Part shown: positions 26,255 to 33,126 of the stretch, piece by piece | Layout of the letters: every line of letters starts with the position of its first letter | Numbering within the stretch: the first letter of the stretch is position 1 | NCBI GenBank assembly: GCA_947381945.1 | Contig: CANCXM010000025.1 | Coordinates: 1 to 43,390, forward strand | Source: an uncultured Muribaculaceae bacterium | Lineage (GTDB): Bacteria; Bacteroidota; Bacteroidia; Bacteroidales; Muribaculaceae | Direction of reading: 5' to 3' | DNA length: 43,390 bases | The notes under the pieces: generated by a model | What the model was told of the DNA's origin: nothing | The model's database searches: none | What the model saw: the letters and a program-made list of their open reading frames with translations, nothing else | Program-made: the position numbers and the translations under genes

Positions 26255-26458
26255 TCAGTCGGGGTTCCAGTCAAAAATCCACATTGTGATAAGGAATGTT
26301 ACAGCATAAGCAACGGTATCGGCAATCAAACGTAATAAAAACCGCATCCATTTCTTATGCCATTTTTTTTTAATTATCGGTGCAACGTATGAATCAACTA
26401 ATTCTAATGGAATTATGCTGATGACACCACTAATCCAAATATAATCCATATAAATCAA
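26255..26458 (-). CDS. Small two-helix membrane protein, function unknown
   Basis: A 67-residue protein with two hydrophobic segments (about 5-24, DYIWISGVISIIPLELVDSY, and about 42-63, LRLIADTVAYAVTFLITMWI) separated by a strongly basic loop KKKWHKKWMR, so the loop should face the cytoplasm. No family recognised. AT-rich like its neighbours. It sits 22 bases downstream of the 245-residue membrane protein gene and 208 bases before the glycine-rich lipoprotein gene, all leftward. Confidence 0.55.
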   Translation of the reverse strand: MIYMDYIWISGVISIIPLELVDSYVAPIIKKKWHKKWMRFLLRLIADTVAYAVTFLITMWIFDWNPD

Positions 26459-26480
26459 TTTTAAATCGAATAAAATATAT

Positions 26481-27218
26481 TCAAAGATAAGACAGATATC
26501 TGCGACGTCGGGGGGCGTCGAGTTGCTTTACTTTTGCTTTCAGGCGAGCCTTGCGATTGTATATCGCGTCAATTTTATCAGTTTTGAGAAGTACTGCAAT
26601 CGCCATGGTTGAAAAACCAATGATGGAATAAAGAAACAACATATAGTCCGCATCTTTTAAAGTCGGCAAATCACGTCTGAACTCCGACATGATTCCCATC
26701 TGATATTTGTTGACACGCTCCTCTAGCTTAACAATCTGTTCTTTCGATGAAAGTCGCTCCACAAAAGCCAAAACCTCTGAGGAAACATCCTTTTTGTTCT
26801 GATAAGATGACTTCTCATAGTATTCCTGACAGCGACGGTCAATCTCACTATATTCCTTCGCTAATAGCTCACGCACAAGGGCTGAGGTCTTTTCATTCTC
26901 ACGCTCTTTCAGGTCGATGATCTCACGGATATTCTGACCAATATGGAAATAATACTCATCTCTACACTTCTTCTTTCTGTAGATGGCTACTATCCAAATA
27001 AACGCACCACCTAAATATAATACCACAATAGCAATCGCAAGACGCTGCAAAATCTGGGAATGTCTCACCTTCATGCAGACCAACTCCCTCCTAAGTTCAT
27101 CGGCAGTCATAGTCAGTTGCTCATCGGTCAATTTCACGTCATCTCCGGAATGAACACACGCAGTCATGACCGACGAAAATAGAAGGCCAATAAATATTAT
27201 CCTTAAAAACTTTTTCAT
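26481..27218 (-). CDS. Membrane-anchored coiled-coil protein with HTH-like C-terminus
   Basis: A 245-residue protein; the ATG at 27218 opens a lipoprotein-type signal (MKKFLRIIFIGLLFSSVMTAC), whereas upstream codons run into metF. A second hydrophobic helix at about 57-80 (LAIAIVVLYLGGAFIWIVAIY, then RKKK) would put the rest in the cytoplasm. Residues about 95-185 are a charged coiled-coil-like region. The C-terminal 50 (DADYMLFLYSIIGFSTMAIA, then LLKTDKIDAIYNRKARLKAK) resemble the LuxR-like helix-turn-helix end found in membrane-bound Bacteroidota regulators such as the DUF6377 type. It is the first gene of the island after metF and may regulate the others; that role is inferred. Confidence 0.65.
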   Translation of the reverse strand: MKKFLRIIFIGLLFSSVMTACVHSGDDVKLTDEQLTMTADELRRELVCMKVRHSQILQRLAIAIVVLYLGGAFIWIVAIYRKKKCRDEYYFHIGQNIREIIDLKERENEKTSALVRELLAKEYSEIDRRCQEYYEKSSYQNKKDVSSEVLAFVERLSSKEQIVKLEERVNKYQMGIMSEFRRDLPTLKDADYMLFLYSIIGFSTMAIAVLLKTDKIDAIYNRKARLKAKVKQLDAPRRRRYLSYL

Positions 27219-27313
27219 GAATATCAGATGAATAAGTAGTGTGTGAAAAACAATTAGTATAGCGGGGATTGGGAAAACGACTGATTTCGTATCAGCCCAA
27301 CCCCGATTAAATC

Positions 27314-28267
27314 TCAATAGATTTCCTTCGCGATGCGGCGGACGGAGTCGGAGGCCATGAGGGTGTAGAAGTGGATGCTGGGGACGCCGTGGGCAATGAG
27401 GTCGCGGCACTGGTTGATACACCATTCCACGCCGACCTCCTTCACCTCAGCATCGTTGGCACATTTGCGCAGCTCAGAGGCGAAAGGCTCGGGGATATCG
27501 GAACGGAACACCCTCGGAAGCACATTAAGCTGATTCTTGAACACTATAGGTTTTATGCCCGGAATAATTGGTACCGTGATTCCGGCCTGACGGCAACGCT
27601 CGACAAAGGCATAGTATTTCTCATTGTCGAAAAACATCTGGGTCACAAGATAATCGGCTCCCGCTTCGACCTTCTGCCTTGCATAGTAGAGGTCTGATTC
27701 CATGTTGGGGGCCTCCTCATGTTTTTCAGGATAGCAGGCCATGCCGTAGCTGAAGGGGGTTGCATTGGCCTCAAAGCGTTCACCGTCGGCATAGATACCT
27801 CGGTTGAAATCATTGACCTGCGACTGAAGGTCAGTTGCATGGAGATTGATTTTTGCAGGGTCATCGGACTTCTCTGGGCCCTTGGTGTCGCCGCGCAGCA
27901 ACAGCAGGTCATGCACACCGAGGAAATTGAGGTCAATCAAGGCATATTCGGTCTCCTCGCGTGTGAAACCCTTGCAGATGATATGAGGGACGGCGATTAT
28001 GCCATATTTATTCTGTATAGCCGAGGCGATAGCCACCGAACCGGGGCGTTTGCGCAGTTTCTGCGGACGGTAGCTGCCATCGGGCATCTCCTTGAATATC
28101 ATCTCACTGCGATGGGATGTGATGTTGATATACTTCGGATCAAACTCACGCAGTTTGTCGATGATATTATAGACTTTTTCAATACTGTTGCCCTTCAGAG
28201 GGGGAAGAATCTCGAAAGAGAAGGCCGTAGAGCCGGTATTGGCTGTGAGATAATCAATGACTCTCAT
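27314..28267 (-). CDS. metF: Methylenetetrahydrofolate reductase MetF
   Basis: Reduces 5,10-methylenetetrahydrofolate to 5-methyltetrahydrofolate with FAD, supplying methyl groups for methionine synthesis; a cytoplasmic TIM-barrel enzyme. The 317 residues show the family pattern throughout: FSFEILPPLKG near residue 18, the YINITSHRSE segment, PHIICKGFTREE, LLLRGD near 120, GADYLVTQMFFDNEKYYAF, and IPIIPGIKPI. It is the last gene of a leftward run dapB-lepB-wbqC-like-metF. Its last 15 codons recur as a diverged remnant at 24599-24655, so the present 3' end may have been replaced when the downstream AT-rich segment was inserted. Confidence 0.96.
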   Translation of the reverse strand: MRVIDYLTANTGSTAFSFEILPPLKGNSIEKVYNIIDKLREFDPKYINITSHRSEMIFKEMPDGSYRPQKLRKRPGSVAIASAIQNKYGIIAVPHIICKGFTREETEYALIDLNFLGVHDLLLLRGDTKGPEKSDDPAKINLHATDLQSQVNDFNRGIYADGERFEANATPFSYGMACYPEKHEEAPNMESDLYYARQKVEAGADYLVTQMFFDNEKYYAFVERCRQAGITVPIIPGIKPIVFKNQLNVLPRVFRSDIPEPFASELRKCANDAEVKEVGVEWCINQCRDLIAHGVPSIHFYTLMASDSVRRIAKEIY

Positions 28268-28276
28268 AAATTTATA

Positions 28277-28310
28277 GGTTCTGACGTTATTTTTTTGATA
28301 TTCTGACGTT
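28277..28310. repeat. Direct repeat TTCTGACGTTA between wbqC-like gene and metF
   Basis: TTCTGACGTTA occurs at about 28277-28287 and again at about 28298-28308, separated by a T-rich spacer (ATTTTTTTGATA). A third related CTGACGTTG lies just inside the end of the neighbouring region near 28342. The 102-base gap has no gene. The T/A-rich part might weakly terminate or pause transcription, but no stable hairpin is visible. Confidence 0.5.
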
Positions 28311-28369
28311 AAAGATTTTTAGAAACGGCCGGAAATTTCAGCACTGACGTTGAATTGAATTCATCCTCA

Positions 28370-29020
28370 TCATCTGGCCAACCGGTCGAGATAGAGGACA
28401 GCTTCGGGACCGAGATTGAAAATAATATCGAGGACAGAAAGACCGGAAATGAAACCGAGTTTATCGGCCCTGACCTGCCAATACGGTGGCAAGTCAACCG
28501 AAGCTTGACCGGATTCATCGATGCAGGAGGCCGAATGGAGATGGCTACCCTCTTGAATGTATCCGTCAGCCAGCTCATCCTGCTGCAAAGGCGCAGGGAG
28601 GAGGAGGCGCGAACGTATCCAACCGTCCCAGGCATCCGAGAGGTCGCGGAGAAGCGGGAAACGCTCCTCCACTCCGGGTGTGAGCATGGGCAAGAGCTTG
28701 TCGAAATAGAATTCAAAGAAGGGTGTGCGCCCGTAGGCACTCTCAAGCGCCACGCGGTGGACATCCCACCACTTTCCATGGTCGGAGATGCGGACATCGC
28801 CCCACGAGCAACGGCTGCTCTCGGGTTTGGCAATGGGGACGGTCAGTTCAAGCCTCCCACGGGTGTCGGCTATGGCGAAACGGTGAGTGTCCTTGAAACG
28901 CTTGTCAAACCTGCGTCCCCAGTCAACCACAGTCGCACCCGACGACCGGACATGCAGATAATGCCCGATCGACCCGCAGAACAATGGCGGAATCACCGTT
29001 ATATCCTTCTCGAAATTCAT
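28370..29020 (-). CDS. WbqC-like family protein
   Basis: A 216-residue cytoplasmic protein resembling the WbqC-like family (PF08889), which is common next to lepB in Bacteroidales. Seen features: N-terminal VIPPLFCGSIGHYLHV, the RCSWGDVRISDHGKWWDVH segment, and ESAYGRTPFFEFYFDKL, which corresponds to the family's AYK.APYF-type motif. The catalytic role, if any, is not established; members in polysaccharide gene clusters are thought to act in sugar-nucleotide or glycan assembly. It sits 56 bases after lepB and 103 before metF in the same leftward run. The spacer to lepB contains repeats of CTCTATACTT. Confidence 0.8.
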   Translation of the reverse strand: MNFEKDITVIPPLFCGSIGHYLHVRSSGATVVDWGRRFDKRFKDTHRFAIADTRGRLELTVPIAKPESSRCSWGDVRISDHGKWWDVHRVALESAYGRTPFFEFYFDKLLPMLTPGVEERFPLLRDLSDAWDGWIRSRLLLPAPLQQDELADGYIQEGSHLHSASCIDESGQASVDLPPYWQVRADKLGFISGLSVLDIIFNLGPEAVLYLDRLAR

Positions 29021-29031
29021 CAGCCCTTCTC

Positions 29032-29082
29032 TATACTCTATACTTTACCCTCTATACTTAATTTACCCTCTATACTTAATAA
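29032..29082. repeat. Short tandem repeats of CTCTATACTT after lepB
   Basis: The lepB-wbqC spacer contains CTCTATACT units, including two consecutive TTACCCTCTATACTTAA copies (about 29044-29077), running into the lepB stop codon. The TATACTTAA word also forms the outer arms at 36320-36517, suggesting that the same repeat family is used in different spacers. Confidence 0.6.
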
Positions 29083-30545
29083 GTATCAACGTTGGCGCTG
29101 CGGAATATGCGGTCCCAGCGGACACCGCCGTTGAAGAGCGAACGATCCTTGTCGAAGGAGATGAGCACACGTTCGGGACGACCGACGATGTGGTCCTCGG
29201 GCACGAAGCCCCAGTAGCGCGAGTCGAGCGAATTGTCGCGGTTGTCGCCCATCATGAAGTAGTAGTCCATCTTGAAAGTATAGCTGTCCTGCGGCTGACC
29301 GTTGATATAGAGCTTACCGTCGCGGAATTCGGCATCGGGATTTCCTTCGTAGTCCTTGATGACACGGCCATAAATCTGCCATGCACGCGGACCCATCTTA
29401 AGGCTCACACCCTTCTTGGGGATCCACAACTCACCGTAGTCCGAACGTGTCCAGTCCTCGCTGACCACGTCGGGATAGAGAGGCTCACCCTTCGGGGCGG
29501 GCATCTTCATCAGTTTGGCGAGGTTGGGATCGGCTTCGAGAGCCTTAACCATAGCGGGAGTGAGGGGTGATGCGTAGATTGAAGGCACCGAACCGTCGGG
29601 GTTAACCGTGAACCCGAGCGAACTGATACCGGGAATATCCTCGGCAGTGACCGGAACCTCATGGCGGTCGTCAAGCGAGACTCCGAGTTCATCCCATGCG
29701 GCCTCGGTCATGCCACCCTGCTTGAGTTGGAAATAGTAGTTGTACTGGACATTCTCAGGCTGCTTGATAGCCTCACCGTTGATGTAGACAATGCCGTCGA
29801 CAATCTTGATGCGCTCACCGGGAAGCCCCACGGCGCGCTTCACATAATTCTCCCTGCGGTCGACGGGACGGTAGATGACCTCGCCGAAAGTCTGGGGATT
29901 ATTGTAGATGGCATCGCGGCCATACATCTTCACGAGCGTGTAGTAGTCGGGATTCTGCACCTTTACAGCCACAGTGTCGCCGGCGGGGAAGTTGAACACG
30001 ACGATGTCGCCACGCTTCACATCGCCAAGCCCTTTGAGTCGCTTGTAGCTCCACTGGGGAGTCTCCAGATAGGACTTGGTGTTGATGATGGGGAAGGTGT
30101 TCTGCACGAGGGGGAAATGGACGGGGGTCATGGGGACACGGGGTCCGTAGGCCATCTTGTTGACCCACAGATAGTCACCCACGAGCAGCGACTTCTCCAG
30201 CGAGGAGGACGGAATCTGATAGTTCTGCCCGACGAAGGTAAAGACGAAGTAGACGAGAATCAGCGCGTAGACAATCGCGTCGACCCAGCTCATCACACCG
30301 CGCACGGCAGCGCTCTTCGACTTCTTCCACCATGTCAGGGGAATGTAGCCGGTGATGTAGATGTCGAAAAGCAGGAACCAGAAAAGTGCCACCCACCAGC
30401 TACCGAGCCATGCCACCCAAAGGAAAAAGATGAGCGACACGAGGCCGAAGCGTATCCAGCGGCTTGTGCGGTTGGCTTTCACACGGCGGATGAAATCCTC
30501 GGTGAAATTCATGGATTCTTTCTGTGAATCGTTTGTGTTGGTCAT
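29076..30545 (-). CDS. lepB: Signal peptidase I (LepB), S26 family
   Basis: Inner-membrane serine protease that removes signal peptides from exported proteins. The ATG at 30545 gives 489 residues; a TTG two codons upstream is less likely. Two hydrophobic regions lie at about 33-68 and a third at 88-106, preceding the catalytic domain. The nucleophile is Ser115 in IPSSSLEKSLLVGDYLWVNK (Leu where Met is usual) and the general base is Lys236 in ENYVKRAVGLPGERI. Box E appears as GDNRDNSLDSRYWGFVP near residue 455. The long insertion between Lys236 and box E makes it larger than the E. coli enzyme, as is usual for Bacteroidales. It lies 55 bases after dapB on the same strand. Confidence 0.95.
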   Translation of the reverse strand: MTNTNDSQKESMNFTEDFIRRVKANRTSRWIRFGLVSLIFFLWVAWLGSWWVALFWFLLFDIYITGYIPLTWWKKSKSAAVRGVMSWVDAIVYALILVYFVFTFVGQNYQIPSSSLEKSLLVGDYLWVNKMAYGPRVPMTPVHFPLVQNTFPIINTKSYLETPQWSYKRLKGLGDVKRGDIVVFNFPAGDTVAVKVQNPDYYTLVKMYGRDAIYNNPQTFGEVIYRPVDRRENYVKRAVGLPGERIKIVDGIVYINGEAIKQPENVQYNYYFQLKQGGMTEAAWDELGVSLDDRHEVPVTAEDIPGISSLGFTVNPDGSVPSIYASPLTPAMVKALEADPNLAKLMKMPAPKGEPLYPDVVSEDWTRSDYGELWIPKKGVSLKMGPRAWQIYGRVIKDYEGNPDAEFRDGKLYINGQPQDSYTFKMDYYFMMGDNRDNSLDSRYWGFVPEDHIVGRPERVLISFDKDRSLFNGGVRWDRIFRSANVDTY

Positions 30546-30599
30546 TGTCAATGTGTATGGTTTCGAGGAGATGATAAGGATTGATTTGAGAGAATGCTA

Positions 30600-31391
30600 T
30601 CAGAGGAGTTCAGCCATCATTTCGTCGATGGTGAAGATGCCTTTGCGTCCGGCGATCCATTCGGCGGCCATGACAGCTCCGAGGGCGAATCCGTCGCGGC
30701 TCTTGGCGCGGTGGGTAATCGAGATGCAATCGACGGGCGAATCCCAGTCGACGGTATGCGTGCCGGGGACCTCACCCTCGCGGAAACTGAGCACCGGAAG
30801 AGCGTCAGGCTCCATGGCAGGTTTCTCGATTGAAGCCTCTATCTCCTGCGGAGTCTTGGAGGCATTGGTCTCGTCGATCCACACCATGCCTTCGTCAGCC
30901 CAGGAGTTCACGCGCTCATTCTCGGCGATGATTCCTTCGGCAAGGGTGATTGCCGTGCCTGAAGGATGGTCGAGCTTGTGGACGTGGTGGGTCTCATACA
31001 TGTGGGGCATATACTGGGGAAGATGGCTCATGAGGGCCGCAAGCTTGCGGTTGACGATGTTGAAAACGTTTACACCGATTGAAAAGTTGCTCGATGCGAG
31101 GAGAGCGCCTTCAACTTCGCTGACGCGCTTCTCGACCTCATCGCGGCGCGCGGCCCATCCGGTGGAACCGCAGATGACCGGCACACCGGCTGCGGCGGCG
31201 CGCATCACATTGTCGGGGGCGGTGGCGGGAGTGGTGAACTCGATTGCAGCATCAGCCGAGGCGAAAGCCTCACCCTCGATGTCGGCGTTGTTATTGACAT
31301 CAATGACCGACACTATCTCGTGGCCGCGTTCACGGGCGATGCGCTCGATGGCGTGGCCCATCTTTCCATATCCTATAAGAGCGATTTTCAT
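30600..31391 (-). CDS. dapB: 4-hydroxy-tetrahydrodipicolinate reductase DapB
   Basis: Catalyses the NAD(P)H-dependent reduction step leading to tetrahydrodipicolinate in lysine and diaminopimelate synthesis, which also feeds peptidoglycan. The 263-residue protein has the Rossmann nucleotide site IALIGYGKMGHAIER at the N-terminus, EFTTPATAPDN near residue 75, ICGSTGW near 100, and the substrate-binding signature THHVHKLDHPSGTA near residue 155, including the catalytic His and Lys. The C-terminal part retains REGEVPGTHTVDWDS. It is the first gene of the leftward dapB-lepB-wbqC-like-metF run, transcribed from a -7 box 24 bases upstream and divergent from the isomerase operon. Confidence 0.96.
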   Translation of the reverse strand: MKIALIGYGKMGHAIERIARERGHEIVSVIDVNNNADIEGEAFASADAAIEFTTPATAPDNVMRAAAAGVPVICGSTGWAARRDEVEKRVSEVEGALLASSNFSIGVNVFNIVNRKLAALMSHLPQYMPHMYETHHVHKLDHPSGTAITLAEGIIAENERVNSWADEGMVWIDETNASKTPQEIEASIEKPAMEPDALPVLSFREGEVPGTHTVDWDSPVDCISITHRAKSRDGFALGAVMAAEWIAGRKGIFTIDEMMAELL

Positions 31392-31414
31392 AATTTTATC
31401 GTTTGCTTAAAGTG

Positions 31415-31422
31415 CAAAATTA
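31415..31422 (-). promoter_or_regulatory. -7 box of the dapB operon
   Basis: On the minus strand 31422-31415 reads TAATTTTG, an exact TAnnTTTG match 24 bases before the dapB ATG (31391). No convincing TTTG is seen at the -33 distance, which falls in the divergent promoter of the isomerase gene (31440-31471). The two promoters are back to back within 60 bases and may compete. Confidence 0.5.
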
Positions 31423-31439
31423 CAAAAAAATCCGTTTAG

Positions 31440-31471
31440 TTTGTAGGGTTAGGTTAAATTCCGTACATTTG
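31440..31471 (+). promoter_or_regulatory. Promoter of the isomerase-ribH operon
   Basis: TTTG at 31440-31443 and TACATTTG at 31464-31471 with a 20-base spacer fit the Bacteroidota consensus exactly. The expected start near 31478 falls on the first base pair of a hairpin (31479-31512). Confidence 0.75.
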
Positions 31472-31478
31472 CAAGGAG

Positions 31479-31512
31479 AAGAGCGGTGATTCCTAACGTC
31501 AGAACCGCTCTT
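31479..31512 (+). promoter_or_regulatory. 5'-terminal stem-loop of the isomerase operon transcript
   Basis: AAGAGCGGT (31479-31487) is a perfect complement of ACCGCTCTT (31504-31512), with a 16-base loop. It lies immediately after the predicted start, so the mRNA would begin with a 9-bp stem. It may protect the 5' end from RNases or act as an attenuator (TTTCCC follows). About 73 bases remain before the ATG at 31586. Confidence 0.5.
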
Positions 31513-31585
31513 TCCCGATGCTGTTTCCAATAAAAACACAATATACTAAGTTAGATTAAGATTCGAATAAGGTAACTCAAAAGTC

Positions 31586-32206
31586 ATGCATCAACTCACC
31601 ATAGAGGAGTCGATGAGGCAGGTAATAGAGGCAGAGGCCCGTGCGCTTCAAGCGATTCCATACAGCGACGCCTATGACAAGGCCGTCGGTCTAATCATAG
31701 AGCATGTACACCGCCGCGGTGGTAAGCTCGTCGCTTCGGGGATGGGCAAGGCAGGGCAGATAGCCCTCAACATCGCGACCAAGTTTTCGTCGACAGGCAC
31801 CCCTGCAGTCAGCCTCCACCCCTCGGAAGCGCAGCACGGCGACATCGGTGTCCTCCAGCCCGACGATGTGATGCTGCTCGTCTCCAATTCAGGCTCGACC
31901 CGCGAGGTCCTCGAACTGGTGGCAATCGCCAGACGGCTCTATCCGCATATCCCCATCATAGCGATTACGGGAAATGCAGAGAGTGAACTTACACGATTGG
32001 CAAACGTTACACTCTTGACAGGGGGTGCCGAAGAGGTGTGTCCCCTCGGCTTGACCCCGACCACATCCACAACCGTCATGAGCGTGATGGGCGATGTGCT
32101 TGTGGTCAACGTCACACGTTTAACAGACTTTACAGCCGAAGGCTATGCCAAACGTCACCACGGAGGCTACCTCGGGCATAAATCACGAAAGGAAGCAGAT
32201 AAATGA
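31586..32206 (+). CDS. SIS-domain sugar-phosphate isomerase (KpsF/KdsD/GutQ-like), no CBS domains
   Basis: A 206-residue SIS-domain protein matching the isomerase part of KpsF/KdsD/GutQ, which interconvert ribulose-5-phosphate and arabinose-5-phosphate for KDO synthesis. Visible: GGKLVASGMGKAGQIALNIA near residues 47-65, the TGTPAVSLHPSEAQHGDIG block, LLVSNSGSTREVLEL near 95-110, and IIAITGNAESELTRLANV. The C-terminal TPTTSTTVMSVMGDVLVV is typical. Full-length KdsD has two CBS domains after this (about 320 residues in total); they are absent here, as in some short forms. The stop overlaps the next start by four bases (ATGA), so translation is probably coupled. The exact substrate is uncertain. 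Confidence 0.88.
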   Translation: MHQLTIEESMRQVIEAEARALQAIPYSDAYDKAVGLIIEHVHRRGGKLVASGMGKAGQIALNIATKFSSTGTPAVSLHPSEAQHGDIGVLQPDDVMLLVSNSGSTREVLELVAIARRLYPHIPIIAITGNAESELTRLANVTLLTGGAEEVCPLGLTPTTSTTVMSVMGDVLVVNVTRLTDFTAEGYAKRHHGGYLGHKSRKEADK

Positions 32207-33066
32207 ACAAGGCTATCTACATCGGAGAACTGGCACTCAACGTCTCGCTGTGTGCCGACGGCCATGCCGAGACCGGCGTGGGCGACTGGGCTGTCAATGC
32301 AGCCGTGATTGACGGACGCATGGAACTCCCGACCATCTGGGTCGGCGAGGCCGCAGCCGGAACAGTGGGCGACCATATCCTCAAATATCTTGAGGATGCC
32401 AATGTCGGCACCGAGTCGGTCGACCGTTTCACCGAAGGAGTAAGCCCCGTGAGAGTGTTTGCCGGAGGCGACCCCTCGACCACCGTAGACCACAGCAACT
32501 ATCCCGAAGAGCCGGTCAATGCCGTATGGCCTCGCGTAGAGGAGGGTGATATAGTCATCTACGGATCCTATATGACACTCGAAGAGCGGGACCACGCGCG
32601 TGTGCTCGACCTGCTCAAACATGCCAAGGCCCGCAAGGCATACCTCGTCTATCTCCCCTACTTCGAGGCCCATCAGGTGCCGCGCATCACACGGGTGATG
32701 CCGTCGGTGTTCGACTGTCTCGAACTGGCCGACCTCGTTGTCGGGCGCGATGCCGACATCCGCGCCATCTTCCCTGAGCCCGACATGGAAGCGATATTCA
32801 AGGACCACATACTTTTCTACTGCCGCCGTTTCCTCCACCTCGACCCCAAATCGAAAGTGATGCGATTCTTCGACGGCGATAAGTCGTGGACACTCGAATG
32901 TCACCCGACCACCAACACTGAATTCCAATGGAGCGCCGGTGCGCTTGCGGGAATCGTCCGCGCTCTCGCCGAAAGCAAGCGCGACCCGGACGACATCATG
33001 GCCTACGGCAACGAGACCGCCCACAGCGAGCTTGCCACATCCATCAGCCATCCCTGCACCCGCTGA
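32203..33066 (+). CDS. PfkB/ribokinase-like protein with degenerate catalytic loop
   Basis: A 287-residue protein with the overall pattern of PfkB sugar kinases: GELALNVSLCADGHAETGVGDW-type N-terminus, WVGEAAAGTVGDHILKYLEDANVGTESV, SPVRVFAGGD, GDIVIYGSYM, and ADLVVGRDADIRAIFP. The C-terminal site, normally D-T-x-GAGD with catalytic Asp, reads NTEFQWSAGALAG: the glycines of the anion hole and the Asp are replaced (Ser at the Asp position). It therefore may be an inactive or altered family member that binds a sugar or nucleotide. It is coupled by a four-base overlap to the sugar-phosphate isomerase, suggesting a joint function. I cannot name its ligand. Confidence 0.75.
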   Translation: MNKAIYIGELALNVSLCADGHAETGVGDWAVNAAVIDGRMELPTIWVGEAAAGTVGDHILKYLEDANVGTESVDRFTEGVSPVRVFAGGDPSTTVDHSNYPEEPVNAVWPRVEEGDIVIYGSYMTLEERDHARVLDLLKHAKARKAYLVYLPYFEAHQVPRITRVMPSVFDCLELADLVVGRDADIRAIFPEPDMEAIFKDHILFYCRRFLHLDPKSKVMRFFDGDKSWTLECHPTTNTEFQWSAGALAGIVRALAESKRDPDDIMAYGNETAHSELATSISHPCTR

Positions 33067-33126
33067 TACCGGCCCACCACTACTGCCGGATAAAACGAAT
33101 CAGGATAATATAATAAATCTGCATAC

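Noticed and set aside
24657..27313. Insertion sequence or integrase-bearing element
   Set aside because: No transposase, tyrosine or serine recombinase and no terminal inverted repeats were found. Only the metF end duplication supports mobility.
27219..27425. Longer start for the island regulator at 27425
   Set aside because: The extension lies antisense-free inside the metF 3' end in another frame and is Pro/His/Arg-rich, as expected of a shadow frame.
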